Assembly (NCBI RefSeq): GCF_000283155.1
Contig: NW_004454229.1
Location: 9,022,537 to 9,086,536, forward strand
DNA from: Ceratotherium simum simum
Lineage: Eukaryota; Chordata; Mammalia; Perissodactyla; Rhinocerotidae
Length of the DNA stretch: 64,000 nt
Reading direction: 5' to 3'
Positions 52,485 through 64,000 of the stretch are shown here, piece after piece. The notes beneath the pieces are model-generated. The model ran no database searches. It was not told the origin of the DNA and was given only the letters and a program-made list of their open reading frames with translations. A program made the position numbers and the translations under genes. Every line of letters starts with the position of its first letter. Position 1 is the first letter of the stretch.

Positions 52485-55400
52485 GTTTCAGTCTATATTC
52501 TGTTCCCTGCTCACCCCTGTTTTGGAGTTTGTCTGACTCTTCCTCCCAGCGTTTTGTACCCAGGCTCTCTCTCATGATCGTGAGACTCTTCTCAGCCTGT
52601 CTCTCAATTTCTTCATAACTACTGCTTGCTCTAGTCCCCCACAAAACCCCACTGCCACCCTCCTCACTATTCCTCAGGCTAGTCCCAGCATCCACAATGA
52701 AATTAACTTGAATCTGGCACAATTACAGAGACAATTCCGTGGGCCAACTTTGTGCCTTTGGCATGTCGGTTTTCTTTTAGTGGAGAACGAATCTGCTAAA
52801 GCACATCTTTCTTGAGATGATGGTTTCTGGTGCAGCACTTGGTTTGCAAATTATAGCGTCATTTGCAAGATCCAATCCTCGCTCTACCTAAAATGTCATC
52901 AGCGCAAAGCATGGATGGCTTTGCAGAATATTATTTTTTGAGTAAGCTCATGTGGAGTTTGATAAAACCTCTTCCTCGTGTTCCATAAACCAGATGTTTC
53001 CACTGAGATATCAACAGCATTATTACCGGCGAACCTCACGTGTTAACGTAGCAGATATTAGCTAAGCTCTTTCCATCCTCTGTTCAGGTAAACATGGAAA
53101 GACCTGGACAAAGGCAGCATAGCCAACCATGGCCTAGCAGCTTCCTGAAAGCAAGGGGATCCCAGGTGGAAATGGGAGGACAGCGACCTCACTCTCACTT
53201 TCCTTGGGAGCACGGAGTAGTGAAAGATCAAGGGATTCGGAGTCTGTCAGTCAGGGTGCAAATTCTGGCTGCACCATTTATCTGGAGAGGGTGTTTCCTG
53301 CCTCTGAATTTCAGTTTCTTCCTTTGTAAAATGCAAGTGAGAATACTCATCTCATGGGGCTGTTGTGAGAAAAAATCAAAAATGTAGATATGCTCATCCC
53401 CACCCCAAATACCATCCTCTACAAAAAAGGCCTGGTTGTAAGGAGGAGGTGGGGAAGAAGGAGATGACTAAAGAGCTGGCTAAGGGACGGGCTCCTGGAC
53501 TAGCTGTTTGGGGTGAGGAGGCAGAAGGGGCTGGTGGTCACAGCCTAACATGTCTAAGGCGAGTGTTCAACTGGGTCTGGCCCAGCTCAGTCACGAGTCA
53601 GAGGGAGACTTCTGGGAGAGTAAGGATTGACTTGAAGCTGCACTCCAGCCTCATAAAACAGGAGGTGATCCAATCTCCCAGGGAGAACCAGGGGCTGGAC
53701 TCAGGAAAGCATGTCAGAACCCCCGGCAGACCTGTTGGTACTCTGGGCAGGACTCCAGTCGCCTTGCAGCACTGGAATAGATAGCGACTATTTGAACTAA
53801 AACCTGATTACTGGGCCTGGCACTCATGGCCAGGATCCAAGAGGAAAGCTGTGGCTTCACAAGGAGACTCATTCCGTTTGGGACAGCAAAGCCAGCTCCA
53901 AACCCCACCTGCTGGTGAGGATAGGACTGCTAATAATCTACCTCCACGGTCAGAACTGGCTCAGCACTGAGCAGGGCCGTGTAGTGCTGCCATCGAGGCT
54001 TCTGGGACATCTAAGGAGGAGAGTCAGCAACTGTTTAGGGTATAACTTTATGAAGAAATTCCAGAAACCTTGCCACTCACAGTAATTTTAATTCCTCTTA
54101 TCTGTTTGAAAGCTGGGGTGGAAAAAATGTTAGACTCACCCAGATAATTCTACAGGTAACATGGAGTCATGGAATTTTTTAGAAGAACACAGTAAACGGG
54201 CAGAGCTAAGCTTAGGAACATTTATCAGACATCAGTTAAGAGGACAGACAAGGTGACCACTTAGGAGGCTTGTCCTGCAGTGGTTGTGGGATGGAGAAGA
54301 GGTGATAGCTGGACACGTGTGATCAAGGTGGAATTGCTGTTTAAATATATAAATAGCATGCTATGCCTACAACTTGTTTTGGGAATAATTTTCCTGTAAA
54401 GGCTGGGGCAGGAGGTTTGGATGGTGGCTCAGGCAGCAGTTCTTCCCTTGTCCGCTGAGGGTGCCTTTTCTGTACAGGAGAAAGGCTGGACTACTTAGCT
54501 ACCCCACTCTCCCTCACACTGGAGAAGCCCAGAGTTTGGGACTGTAAGAAAGGGTGATGCTAAGAATCCAGCCATGCGTGGTGGCCCAGGCAGAGCCTTG
54601 GAAGGGAGAGAAGGAGAGGGTCGCAGCAGCTCACTCCGTACTGAATTTCAAGCCACTTCTCTGCTGGGCCTCTGCTTCCCACAGAAAGGGTGTGATCAGT
54701 GATCACTCTGCTTCCCAGAGAGGATCATAATGAAGTGCAAGGAGCACCCTTGGGCTTGTGAGAACAAATCTACCTCTGCTCCTCACCAGCTGTGGACGTC
54801 AGACACTTTAGTAATATTTCACAGACCTGAATGTAGAGTTTACGTGTGCTGGGCACTTTATAAATGCCAGCCAGCTCATTTATTTCTCATTACAGTGATA
54901 TTCTCACCTCTGTTTTACAGATGAGGATATGGTAGCTCAGAGAAGTTAACTCACTCAGTGTCACAGAGCTACCAGGTGACAGGGCTGGGCAGCTAGGATT
55001 TGAATTGTGCACTGAAGATTTGTGCACTTTACCATAGGAACACTGTGCCTGAGTTTCATATGCACACATGTACACACACATTTATCCATATTGATCTGTG
55101 TGTCCACGAAAGATGACATTCCAAACCCATGGTTCAGTGAAGAAAAACAAGTTGTATGCATAGCACACTATTTATATGTTAAAAAGAAAACACCTATAAG
55201 ATAAGATAAAACTATGTATTTCTGTAGCAAACATTTGTGAGTGTAACTACCTAGAAGAATCTACAAGAGTAGACTGAATGGATAACTGGTTTTCTCTGGC
55301 AGCACACAAAGATGGAAGAGTATGGTCAAGAATTAGTTTTCTCTGTAATATTAAATTATTGTTATATTAAGAATGTATTTATGATTTATATGTAATTAAA

Positions 55401-55600
55401 AATACATTTTAAAAAACTAATGGCAAAAAAGTTGGCAGAGAGCAGGGTTAAGAGCAAACTTATGAAAGTTTTATATTTATATATTTTCTTTTTATTATAT
55501 TTTCAATTTTTATATTCACTAAAATCAAGAGTGCATGCTAAATAGAGAATGGTGTTGTTATAAGTTGTAAATGATTGACAATGAGTTTCACAGATTGACT
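52485..55600. other. Intergenic
   Basis: Sense MIR at 53230-53390 and antisense MIR at 54830-55010 ('gttttacagatgaggatatg'). The rest, including 52750-53220 and 53400-54720, shows no feature I can identify. Confidence 0.55.
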
Positions 55601-55649
55601 TAGATTCTTTTCCTTTGGCGTGACATGACTTTTTGAGGTGAGGGGAGGC

Positions 55650-56110
55650 TGGTGATGATGGTGCTATCATAGCGATGAGAAGAAAGGCACCCTATGGGGG
55701 CTTGGGAATAGGGATCTCTGGGGCCTCTTCTTCCTCCAACTCGCTGATTACCAGGATCTCTAAAATGTCTTCAGCTTTCAGAGTAGAATTTTGTGCCTGC
55801 TGTGTTAGCAGACTCATTGGCTGTGCAACCTGCACACTAGTGCAGCCCTCCCCAAACTGGTCTCGCCTCTTGTGAAGAATGCCAGCGGTACAGGATGCCT
55901 GGGCCCTCTTATGGTCTCTTTGGACCTGTTTAGAGGATGACAGTGAATCATTCGAACCTTGTCCAAAGGTCAGCTTCCTTTGAGAAGGGGATTGACGGAT
56001 CTCCACCAACTGCTTCATTAGGGTAGTCTGAAGCTTAGAGTGAGAAATTGCTTACATGTTTGAGTCAGTTTTGTTGATTCCAAATCCTCTTCTTTTTCTC
56101 CAACATATAT
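55650..56110 (-). pseudogene. Unrecognised, probably degenerate protein-coding remnant
   Basis: An open frame of 108 codons (56018-55692) has protein-like composition. It starts MKQLVEIRQS and ends with an acidic run (ELEEEE) and a proline-rich tail. The frame remains readable for 11 codons upstream of the ATG (ISHSKLQTTL precedes it), then meets a stop. Further upstream a different frame looks coding-like (a lysine/glutamate-rich stretch, EKEEDLES). This suggests a frame break in a decayed coding sequence such as a processed pseudogene or domesticated transposon ORF. I do not recognise the family, and no clear poly-A tract adjoins it. Confidence 0.25.
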
Positions 56111-56164
56111 TGCTCAACATCACCAAATCACCTCCAGTAAGTTCAATGGGTACTTTTCATCCTG

Positions 56165-56540
56165 ATGCTAATTAAAGAGTCAATCTGGTGTAATTAAGAA
56201 CCCGAGTTCTGGAGTTAGACTGGGTGTGAATCTCAGCCCTTCCAAGCTCATGAGATTAGTACCATAGAGCCTAGGTGTGTAGTAGGCTGTACCATCTAGG
56301 TTTGTGTAAGTACACCCTGTGATGTTCGCACAACAACAAAATTGCCTAACAATGCATTTCTCAGAATGCATTCACATCGTTAGGTGACTCATGATTGTAT
56401 TTCTAAAATGGAAACAATAATAGCTTAAAGCTCACAGAGCTGTGGTGAGGGAGATGAACTGAGATAATCTATGTGAAACATTTCTGGTATCTGCAACAAA
56501 TTAAAAACTCAACAAATATTACCTATTATTACAATGCCTG
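56165..56540 (+). repeat. MIR SINE
   Basis: 'aacccgagttctggagttag', 'gtgtgaatctcagcccttcc' and 'cagagctgtggtgagggaga'. The middle is diverged. Confidence 0.75.
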
Positions 56541-56589
56541 CACAGCTTTTAACATCTTTGTCTAAAGGCTCCTTCTTTCTTAAAACAAG

Positions 56590-59430
56590 ATTTATTTCTT
56601 ACTGCTTAAAAAGGTAATAGATATTCATTATAGAGAAACTGAAAAAAAAAACAAAAAAATTCAGCACAAAGAAGAAAATGGAAGTCATATGTAATCCTAC
56701 TATCTGGATTTTTGCAGTTTTTTTCCATGAATGTATGTGAATGCATATATTTGTACAACCAAAGTAGGATCCTAACGTATACACTATTTTACACTCTGAT
56801 ATATTGAATTATTAATTAAAAAGTCACATGGGAAACCATGGGATAAAATATAGGTTCTACAACATTATTTTAACAACTGCGTAGTCCACATTCATAAACT
56901 TATACTTAGTGATGCTGAAGATAAATGCAAGAGACATGGCCTCTGTCTAGGAGAAGCTTCTCATTGAGCACGTAGGCATAGCATCCCATTCTACAGCTTT
57001 AACATTTAGACAGTCCCATAGTTATGGAAATTTAGATTTCCAGTATTTCTCTATTATACATAATAAATGAAGACTATCTTGATACCCTTTTGTTCACTAC
57101 CATGGGAATTTCCATCTTTTAAATTCTAGTCTTAGACATGGAGTTACCATGTTGAAGATTACGAACCTTTTAAAAGATTTTGATTTAAAAATATATTTGA
57201 ATCAAACACTCAAAGTGTTTGAGGGTGTTTGTTTCCTCATATCTTCACCAACACAGGAGTAATCTCCTTTTAATCACTGCTAATCTAATAGGCAAAAATT
57301 ACCCTGTCTTAATTTGAATATCTTTGATTACAAACATTTATGCATTTAAAAAATACTTTTGGCCATTAACAATATTGGAAACATAAAGTATGTAGTACCA
57401 TAAAATTTCAAAAAGTACAATTAGTTTAGATGAGAAGTTTGTTCTCTTTCCCGCAAGGCCCTCTCCCTAGGGTTATTCATTCGAGGGCGGGCAGGTGCCC
57501 AACACCACTCCATGAGGGCAAAGTCTTTTATTCCCCACCATATGAAACAAGACTGGCACATAGCGGGCTCTCAACAGACATCTATTAAATGAACGAGCAG
57601 TTTCCTGAAAACTATAATAAAAATTTTCTGTGGATACATAACCACATACATACATACTTTTTATATTATTAATAGAAATGGGAACTTACCAAAGCCACTC
57701 TTTTTATACATCTTTGACATTGTTTCATGTAAGTTTACTTAGAATCATCTCATTTTTTAAAACTGTTGCGTAGTGCCATAATTTAGGTAATGTTCTCCCT
57801 ATTGATGAAGAACTTAGTTGCTTTCTATATCTAGCTAGTATTTATGAGCCCTTTGTGTTTCTTCCTTGGGAATTGTTTGTTCATATTATTTACCAATTTT
57901 TCTATAAACTTTTTCTATAAGCTTTTAGGAGCTTTCTGTATATTCAGGATAGTAAAGCACTGTTTATAATGTATGCTGTAAATATTTTCTTAATTTTCCA
58001 TAGCCTTTTAACATTGTTTATGGCATTTTTTACATAAATATAAATTTTCATGAAGTTAAATCTGTCCATATTTTTATAAATATGTATTTTCTGGATTTGG
58101 TGTTATACTTATGAGGGCCTTTTCTACCCCTATATGAATATTCATTAATTTTTTTCCCAGATACTTTCACATCACATATGATACATTTGATATTTAATTT
58201 ATATGGAATTAAATTAACTATATAGCATGAGGTAGGAGTCTAACTTTTTCTATCAGTTTTTATTATCCCAGTTCCATTTATTTGAATTGTCTTTAGCCCC
58301 ACTGATCTGAATAGTTTCAATTATACATTAATTTCATAGGTTTATTTCTGTACCTTACATTCTGTTTCACTGATCATTGTATTCTTTGTCCTGTACCAAT
58401 AATTTTAAATTATTTTGGCTTTATGTTTTGAGATCTGATAGTATAAGTTTATCTTCATTGCATTAATTTTTTTCTTGAATATTCTCACATGCTTTTCTCT
58501 TTCAGATGCTTTAGAATATGACTGAATATGAATATGTGATGGAAGATGTAGAATCAAGATTATGATTGGAATTACATTGCTATAAATTAATTAAGTAGAA
58601 TTGCCATTTTTATAATGTTGAACCTTCCTCCCTTAGTTTGTTCAGTTACCCTATGCCCTTTTACAGAGTTTTGTAATTTTTTAATCTAAATCTTATATCT
58701 TTGGTACTAAATTTATTCTTGGTTATTTTATTTTTGTTGTTATTACTAATGGAATCTATTTTCTGGTTAAGTGTTCTAAAAGGTTATTTATAGCAATATA
58801 GAAAATACTGTTTTTATGATTATTTTTAAACTAATCACCTTAATTCTTTTATTAAAGTTCTTACAGCTTCTGATGCTTTGTACTAGAAAAATAAATAATA
58901 TCTGCAAACATTGATAATTTTCTCATTTTACATTTAAATATCTTATTTCTTTTTCTTATCTTAGCGCATTGCATTGCCTCAAATTTCAGAATAATGTTAA
59001 ATGATAGAGTAATGGCTGACAGCCTTGACCTCCACCTGATTTTAATGGGGATGCCCTCAAGTCTCACTGCTACATTTCACAGTGGCTGTTGGCTTGAGAT
59101 AAATATTCCTTATCATGTGAAGAGAATACTTTAATTCCAGTTTCCAATTTTTTTCTTGAAGAGGATAATGAATTTCATCAGATGCCTTTTTGGCATCCAT
59201 TAAGATGAGACAGTCTCTCTTGACCTATTAATTGCATTCCAAGAATCAACTTTATTTAGTCATGGTTTATAGCTGTGTTTAACTTGTTAATATTTAATTT
59301 AGGAATTTCAGATTATTCATTAGAAAGATTAGGCTATAATTTGTACTACTTTTTTGATGTTTTAGTTTTCTAGCTTTGACATATGAATCGAGAGGCTGGT
59401 TTTTCTGTGTTATTCAACAGTTTAAATGGT
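56590..59430 (-). repeat. Long old L1 LINE, AT-rich
   Basis: 'ggcatttttttacataa'-like AT-rich text with 'gagggccttttctaccccta', 'cactgatcattgtattcttt', 'aatgaatttcatcagatgcc' and 'ttttggcatccatta'. These are antisense L1 ORF2 landmarks in diverged, possibly multi-fragment form. Confidence 0.7.
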
Positions 59431-59800
59431 GAGTCATTTTCTCCCTTCATTCATAGACACTCCAGGCACACCATGCTCATCGGCCCTGCCAGTTCTGCTA
59501 ACACTTTTCCCTCGACTGCCATCGCCTCATGGTCAACTCCTACTCATTTCTTAAGACCCAACTCGACCATCAACGCTTCTATACAGCCTCCTCCTCCTAC
59601 TCCCGTAATACTAGCACGTGTCTTTATTTTAGCACTAATCCTACTATAATTCATTCATCTATTAACCTATTTTCCCCACTAGAATCTGAGCTTCTTGAAG
59701 CAGGGAGAGTTGTGTGTATATTTTTAAAAAAATTTCTGAATCTCCAGTGCTTATCACAGGACCTGGCACATAGCATGTGCTTAATAACTCTTACATGAAT
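59430..59800 (+). repeat. L2 LINE 3' end
   Basis: 'tttcttaagacccaactcga', 'ccactagaatctgagcttct' and 'cacaggacctggcacatagc'. Confidence 0.85.
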
Positions 59801-60019
59801 AAATCCACGATACATTTTTGCTTTAAACTTTGCCACTGAAAAAATTTCAAAGAGATATGTGTATGCTTCTTTGCCTTTCTTTGACATGAAATAGAGATAA
59901 TCATCACTCACTGCCATTCTGCACTTAGTAGAGTCACCGTGCTGGGATAATAGATGTGAAAGGATAAAGTATAAAGTGAAAGAATCAAGTACAAAATACA
60001 AAGTTGCTATCAGACTTTC

Positions 60020-60250
60020 TTTGATATTAATAACAGGTAACGGGTATGGAGCATTTACTCTGTTCTAGGTATGGAATCATCACATTTATTTCTCATAACA
60101 ACCCTATGAGGTAGATATTATTGCCTCAGTTTTACATGAGGGTGAACCGAATTTTAGAGAGCTTAAGCGACTTGTCTGAGGTCAAACAACTGGCAAGTCA
60201 TGGAGCCAGAACCTAAACCAACACTTTCTGAATTCAAAGTCCACCATCTA
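60020..60250 (-). repeat. MIR SINE
   Basis: 'catttatttctcataacaac', 'cctatgaggtagatattatt' and 'ctggcaagtcatggagccag'. Confidence 0.9.
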
Positions 60251-60259
60251 GAAACTACT

Positions 60260-63200
60260 CTAGTTTGACATGCCAGTAAAGATAGTGTGCTTCACTTATG
60301 TGAGAAAAGAGACAAATGACAACCAAAGGGTGAAGATTTGGTCAAACAGTCTACTTCCCAGGTTTTGCCTAAGTTTAGTACCCAATAGGAAGAAAGAAAA
60401 CCATCGGGTGCCTACCCGCCTGCTTGACTTTGCATCATTTGCCTCTATTCTGATGAAAATGGGCTCACCATTGAGTAAGGCTGCCTTTATTTTTATTTTA
60501 TGCTATAATGTTGCTTTATCCTAAAAGGATAAACATGGGCTATGTGATGGTTGAGCACCTTTCTTTTTTGTTCTGTGAAGGTCTGAAAGGGCACAAGACA
60601 GGTAAGAGGAAACAACTTTCCTTTAATAACTAAGTTCCTAGATGCCTGAGCACATGGCTCTGAGCTATAGGTGAGTGACTTGGACCTATAACCTGAAATA
60701 AGACAGACGTCAGGGTTCCCCATCTGCACCCCAAAGGGAAGGCACGTAGAGTTGCCCAAAGTACAGTATGAAGAAGGGCAGTTTAGCGTCTTACTGTTGA
60801 CCATATACCAGCCCCCACTGCTGCTCATTCCATCTCACCCATTCCTGCTGGTTCCCCACTCCAGGCTGCGACCCCAGCGTGAGTGACAGAAGTGGCAGGA
60901 GTCTGTTCAGAAGATTAAAGACCCACGTCACTAGAGGCTGCCGCCTTGCAAGAATATTTAGACATTTTCCACTTGGCAGTTATTAATATTCTCCAGCAAA
61001 GGATGAACAGAAGACCTGTTCAAAAAGGTTCCCTCTTCAGATCTCTGTGTCTTGGAAGATAAAGTGAATGCCAGGGTTTTGTTTTGAAATTAAATATTCA
61101 TTGGACTGGGTTAGAGCTATTACTGTTTTTGAGAAGAAAACTGGATTTTCCCTTTGTTTTAAAATAACTACAGTCATTTCACTTAAGAATCAATTTCTGT
61201 ACTGAATCAGTCAGAGTAATGCATGGTGTGATTTTTCTAATATAATAGACACTACTTGGAATTGAATACAGAAAGACTCGAACTATTTTATCAAGGGTGC
61301 ATGAGCAATTTGACATCACAGAATCCCTGCAGACAGAAACAACCATCCAGGAGAGGAAAGAATCTTGGGAATCAGACCTTGGGAATTATGCCAGCCTCTG
61401 GGTGAGCTCTTCGGCTCTGTTAACTGAGAGCTGTTTCATAGCATCTCTGAGTTTCCGTTTCCTAAGCTGTAAAATGGGGACCACTTTCCTCGCAGGGTTT
61501 GTGTAGGGATTTAGAAATGATAGCCAGAAAATGAGTGGCACATACAGAGCAGGAGCACAAGAGCGGCAGCCCTTATTCATATTATAACATAAATACCGAG
61601 AACTGGTCACTAAAGAGCTTGAAAGCCATTTACATCTGTTTACTTTTTTTTTTTTTTAATCTTTCAGGCACCATTGCTCACATTTCCCTTGAATTTAAAC
61701 ATCTTTTAAAAGCTTTCAAAGCTTTGAAGGTTGATTCACTGAAACCTGTTTTTTTATTCTAGGCGTTTTTCCTACTGTCATTCTGAGTAAAACAAAAAAC
61801 AGTTACTGTCAAAACAACAAGGGTTTGCTCTCAAGCACAAAATGAAAGCAGATAGTCTGTCTGATTTATTTTGGCACCCGCCTAGCAGTTAAATAGGACA
61901 CCTTTTAATTTGTCACTTCTTTAAGATTCATTTAGGTTTGAAAAGTAAATCACCAGTGCTTGGTTTCAGCTAAACTTGAACCAGTTAAACAAAAAGTTAT
62001 ACTCTTTATCCCTTAGACACACACCCTTTCAAAAATGCCATTTAAAGAAGAAACCACGTATTTAGCAACCTACATAAGGTAGTAACATTTAACAGATTTT
62101 TATTTTTACTTAAACTGAAGGAACTTAGAAATCTAACTTATTACCAAAGATCAATGAGAGATTTGGGAAGAGGCATAAAAGGTTAATGCTTTCCAACAAG
62201 CCTATGGAGAACTATTTAAAAGACTGAATATCCAGCTTTTTCTAAAAATTAAAATCAACTATGAGTAAAGAGACTCAAAATCCAAATCTCAACTCTAGCA
62301 TTTGCTGGCCAGGGAAGTTATTCCATCTCTCCAAGTCTTAGTTTCTTTACCCTCTGTGTTGTTTAGAAAATGAACGGAGGCAATAGGCATAAAGCAGCTA
62401 GCGTGAATCATGCACATATTAGTTGCTCAACCAGCATGAGCCACTGTCATTATTCAGAAAAGCTTCTGCAACATTCTCTAACAATATAAGCCAAGAGTGA
62501 GCATTTCTTGCTGTAGGAGAGTTTCTTCTATCTGTACCAAATTTATTTTGCTGGAATCTAAGCCCTTTCTCTCATTTTCTTCAAGTTGGCCATAACATCT
62601 ATTTAATACTTTCTGTTTAATCAGGCCAGATTGAGGGCATGTGTTTATGCAACTATTTATATAACCATTCCTAAATCGAGGTGTTTTCTGGCATCTCAAT
62701 GACCTAATTGTAATCTGAAATCTGGCTGATTATTGGATAGACAAACTGATTTAGTTACAAAGAGAGATAAAAATGACACACACACACATATACATATACA
62801 TACATGCATAAATATATATACACACACACACGTACATTTTTTTCTGTTCTTCAATACATATAAGAGTCAAGGTGCAGCTTCCGACTTCTTTTCGTCTTAT
62901 GTTTTCCGTCGTGGAGTGTGTGGGGAATGTGAGGGAAGATAAATGCTTCCTTCTTTGGGTCCCCTAAAGCAGATGACCTTGAAATGAACTATGGCAAACT
63001 CTTTTGAGAGTCTAGATTAACCTTGGTTTTCTCACCAACAGTTTAGCAGGGCATTGTTTTAGAAGACAAATCCACAGGGCCAGCCCTGGGGTCTTTCCCA
63101 CTTTTGCAAGTCCAATGCTAAATGTGGTCCAGACACCACAGCTATACAGGGTGTGCCTTTCCCCACAACATCCTCCTCATTCTTCACTGTGGCTGCTTTT

Positions 63201-63370
63201 CCAAGTGCAGCAAGTACCTGAATTTAACTGAGGCCAACTGATCTAACTCCTCAAGGAAGCTTCCTTCTCTGGCCCAGTGCCAGGAAAACAGAGGCGTTCA
63301 CCAGGTCAGACGGAAGCTTATCCCTCGCCTGGATATCCATTAGAAACTGTGGAATAAAACCAGGCTAAGC
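60260..63370. other. Intergenic, repeat-poor
   Basis: Sense MIRs at 61360-61540 and 62270-62450 and a CA/TA microsatellite (62777-62840) are the only repeats seen. The remainder, notably 61780-62260 and 62850-63360, is single-copy-looking and could include conserved non-coding sequence. Confidence 0.5.
62777..62840. repeat. CA / TA microsatellite
   Basis: 'cacacacacaca' runs at both ends with 'tacata' and 'atatata' units between. Confidence 0.92.
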
Positions 63371-64000
63371 TGTTGTTCTCAAACATGTTTATTTGTAACA
63401 GTTTTACATGGTGTGTTACAGAAATTAATGGAAAATTTCTAAAAATTTCGCTGTTCTGTTGAATGCATTGTACATAAAGTTAAAAATAATGTGTCCGTAT
63501 ATGTTAACAAACTGTCATCTGAGGTAAAGTTAAAGTAGGTCTAGAAATGTACTGCAACAGTCATTTTCTCTTTCTCATCTTTATTAAAAAAATATGTGTC
63601 AGAACGCAGAAATTGAAATGAACCAAACCCACAGAGTAAACATTTTTTTTAAAAGAAGGTGCCGGTACATTACATGATGGGGTTTCAGTAGACACTGGGA
63701 TGAGTACAAGTTATCAAAAAAGTCTTGTGGCATGTGAAGATTGAAGAGCTATGGGGAATGGGACAGAATGACAGGTGGCGTTTCCCTGGTTTCAAAATTT
63801 AAAGTGACAAATTTAGTGCTAGTGAAGGATGAGGAATTAACAGTGGTACGCGTGGATTTTCTATCGATCTAACCAGAACTGTGCAGACTCCCCATGGCCT
63901 TTTGGTATCGGCACCTCAGCTCTTATTTGGAAATTTCACTGCACTCTTGGGATAGGAGCTCACCAAACAGTGCTTGTAAAAAAATCAGAATTCTGCCAAT
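63371..64000 (-). other. Possible 3' UTR end of a minus-strand gene (DAB1 by synteny)
   Basis: AATAAA on the minus strand at 63393-63388, preceded by 'gttaca' and followed by T/G-containing sequence, would terminate an mRNA entering from the right. A second AATAAA lies near 63584-63579. The stretch is AT-rich, repeat-free and has no sizeable ORF, as expected for a 3' UTR. In human, DAB1 is the minus-strand neighbour beyond C8B at a comparable distance. No DAB1 coding sequence is present, so this is inference. Confidence 0.35.

Overview
The window is nuclear DNA from a mammal, most likely a perissodactyl (horse, ass, zebra or rhinoceros group). It carries six copies of the tRNA-derived equine repetitive element (ERE) SINE. 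Most have the GGGCCGGCCC-type head, the 'ccctgagctaacatc' body motif and flanking target-site duplications. These sit on a background of old mammalian repeats (MIR, L2, MER5A, L1, MaLR LTR). There are no prokaryotic features. One assembly gap of N lies at 7872-8145.

The only gene I can support firmly is C8B, complement component C8 beta chain, on the minus strand. Eleven of its twelve exons are here, from the start codon at 36695 down to exon 11 at 893-961. All splice phases agree and there is no stop or frameshift. They encode 540 codons plus one base. The family's usual length is 591 residues, so the missing last exon (second thrombospondin repeat and stop) must lie to the left of position 1. 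Reading from high to low coordinates: signal peptide (exon 1), propeptide and first TSP1 (exons 2-3), LDL-receptor class A module (exons 3-4), MACPF pore-forming domain (exons 4-10), EGF-like module (exons 10-11). A probable liver promoter with two FOXA-type motifs lies just above 36700.

The introns (962-36603) hold mostly L2, MIR, MER5A, L1 and ERE insertions, several of them nested. From about 36900 to 63370 the window is intergenic and repeat-rich. It includes a MaLR LTR, a young 5'-truncated L1 tail and a long, old, AT-rich antisense L1. It also has one unrecognised, probably degenerate, protein-like ORF near 55.7-56.1 kb. The last 600 bases look like the 3' end of a minus-strand mRNA with AATAAA signals. 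By synteny with human 1p32.2 (C8A - C8B - DAB1) this could be the 3' UTR of DAB1, but that is inference.

C8B acts alone here: its partners C8A and C8G are not in the window. The most notable gene-level observation is that the arginine at the expected propeptide cleavage site is replaced by tryptophan. I found no evidence of a new multi-gene system. Remaining points of interest are an imperfect 30-bp-arm hairpin in intron 2, nested SINE insertions, and the unexplained ORF.
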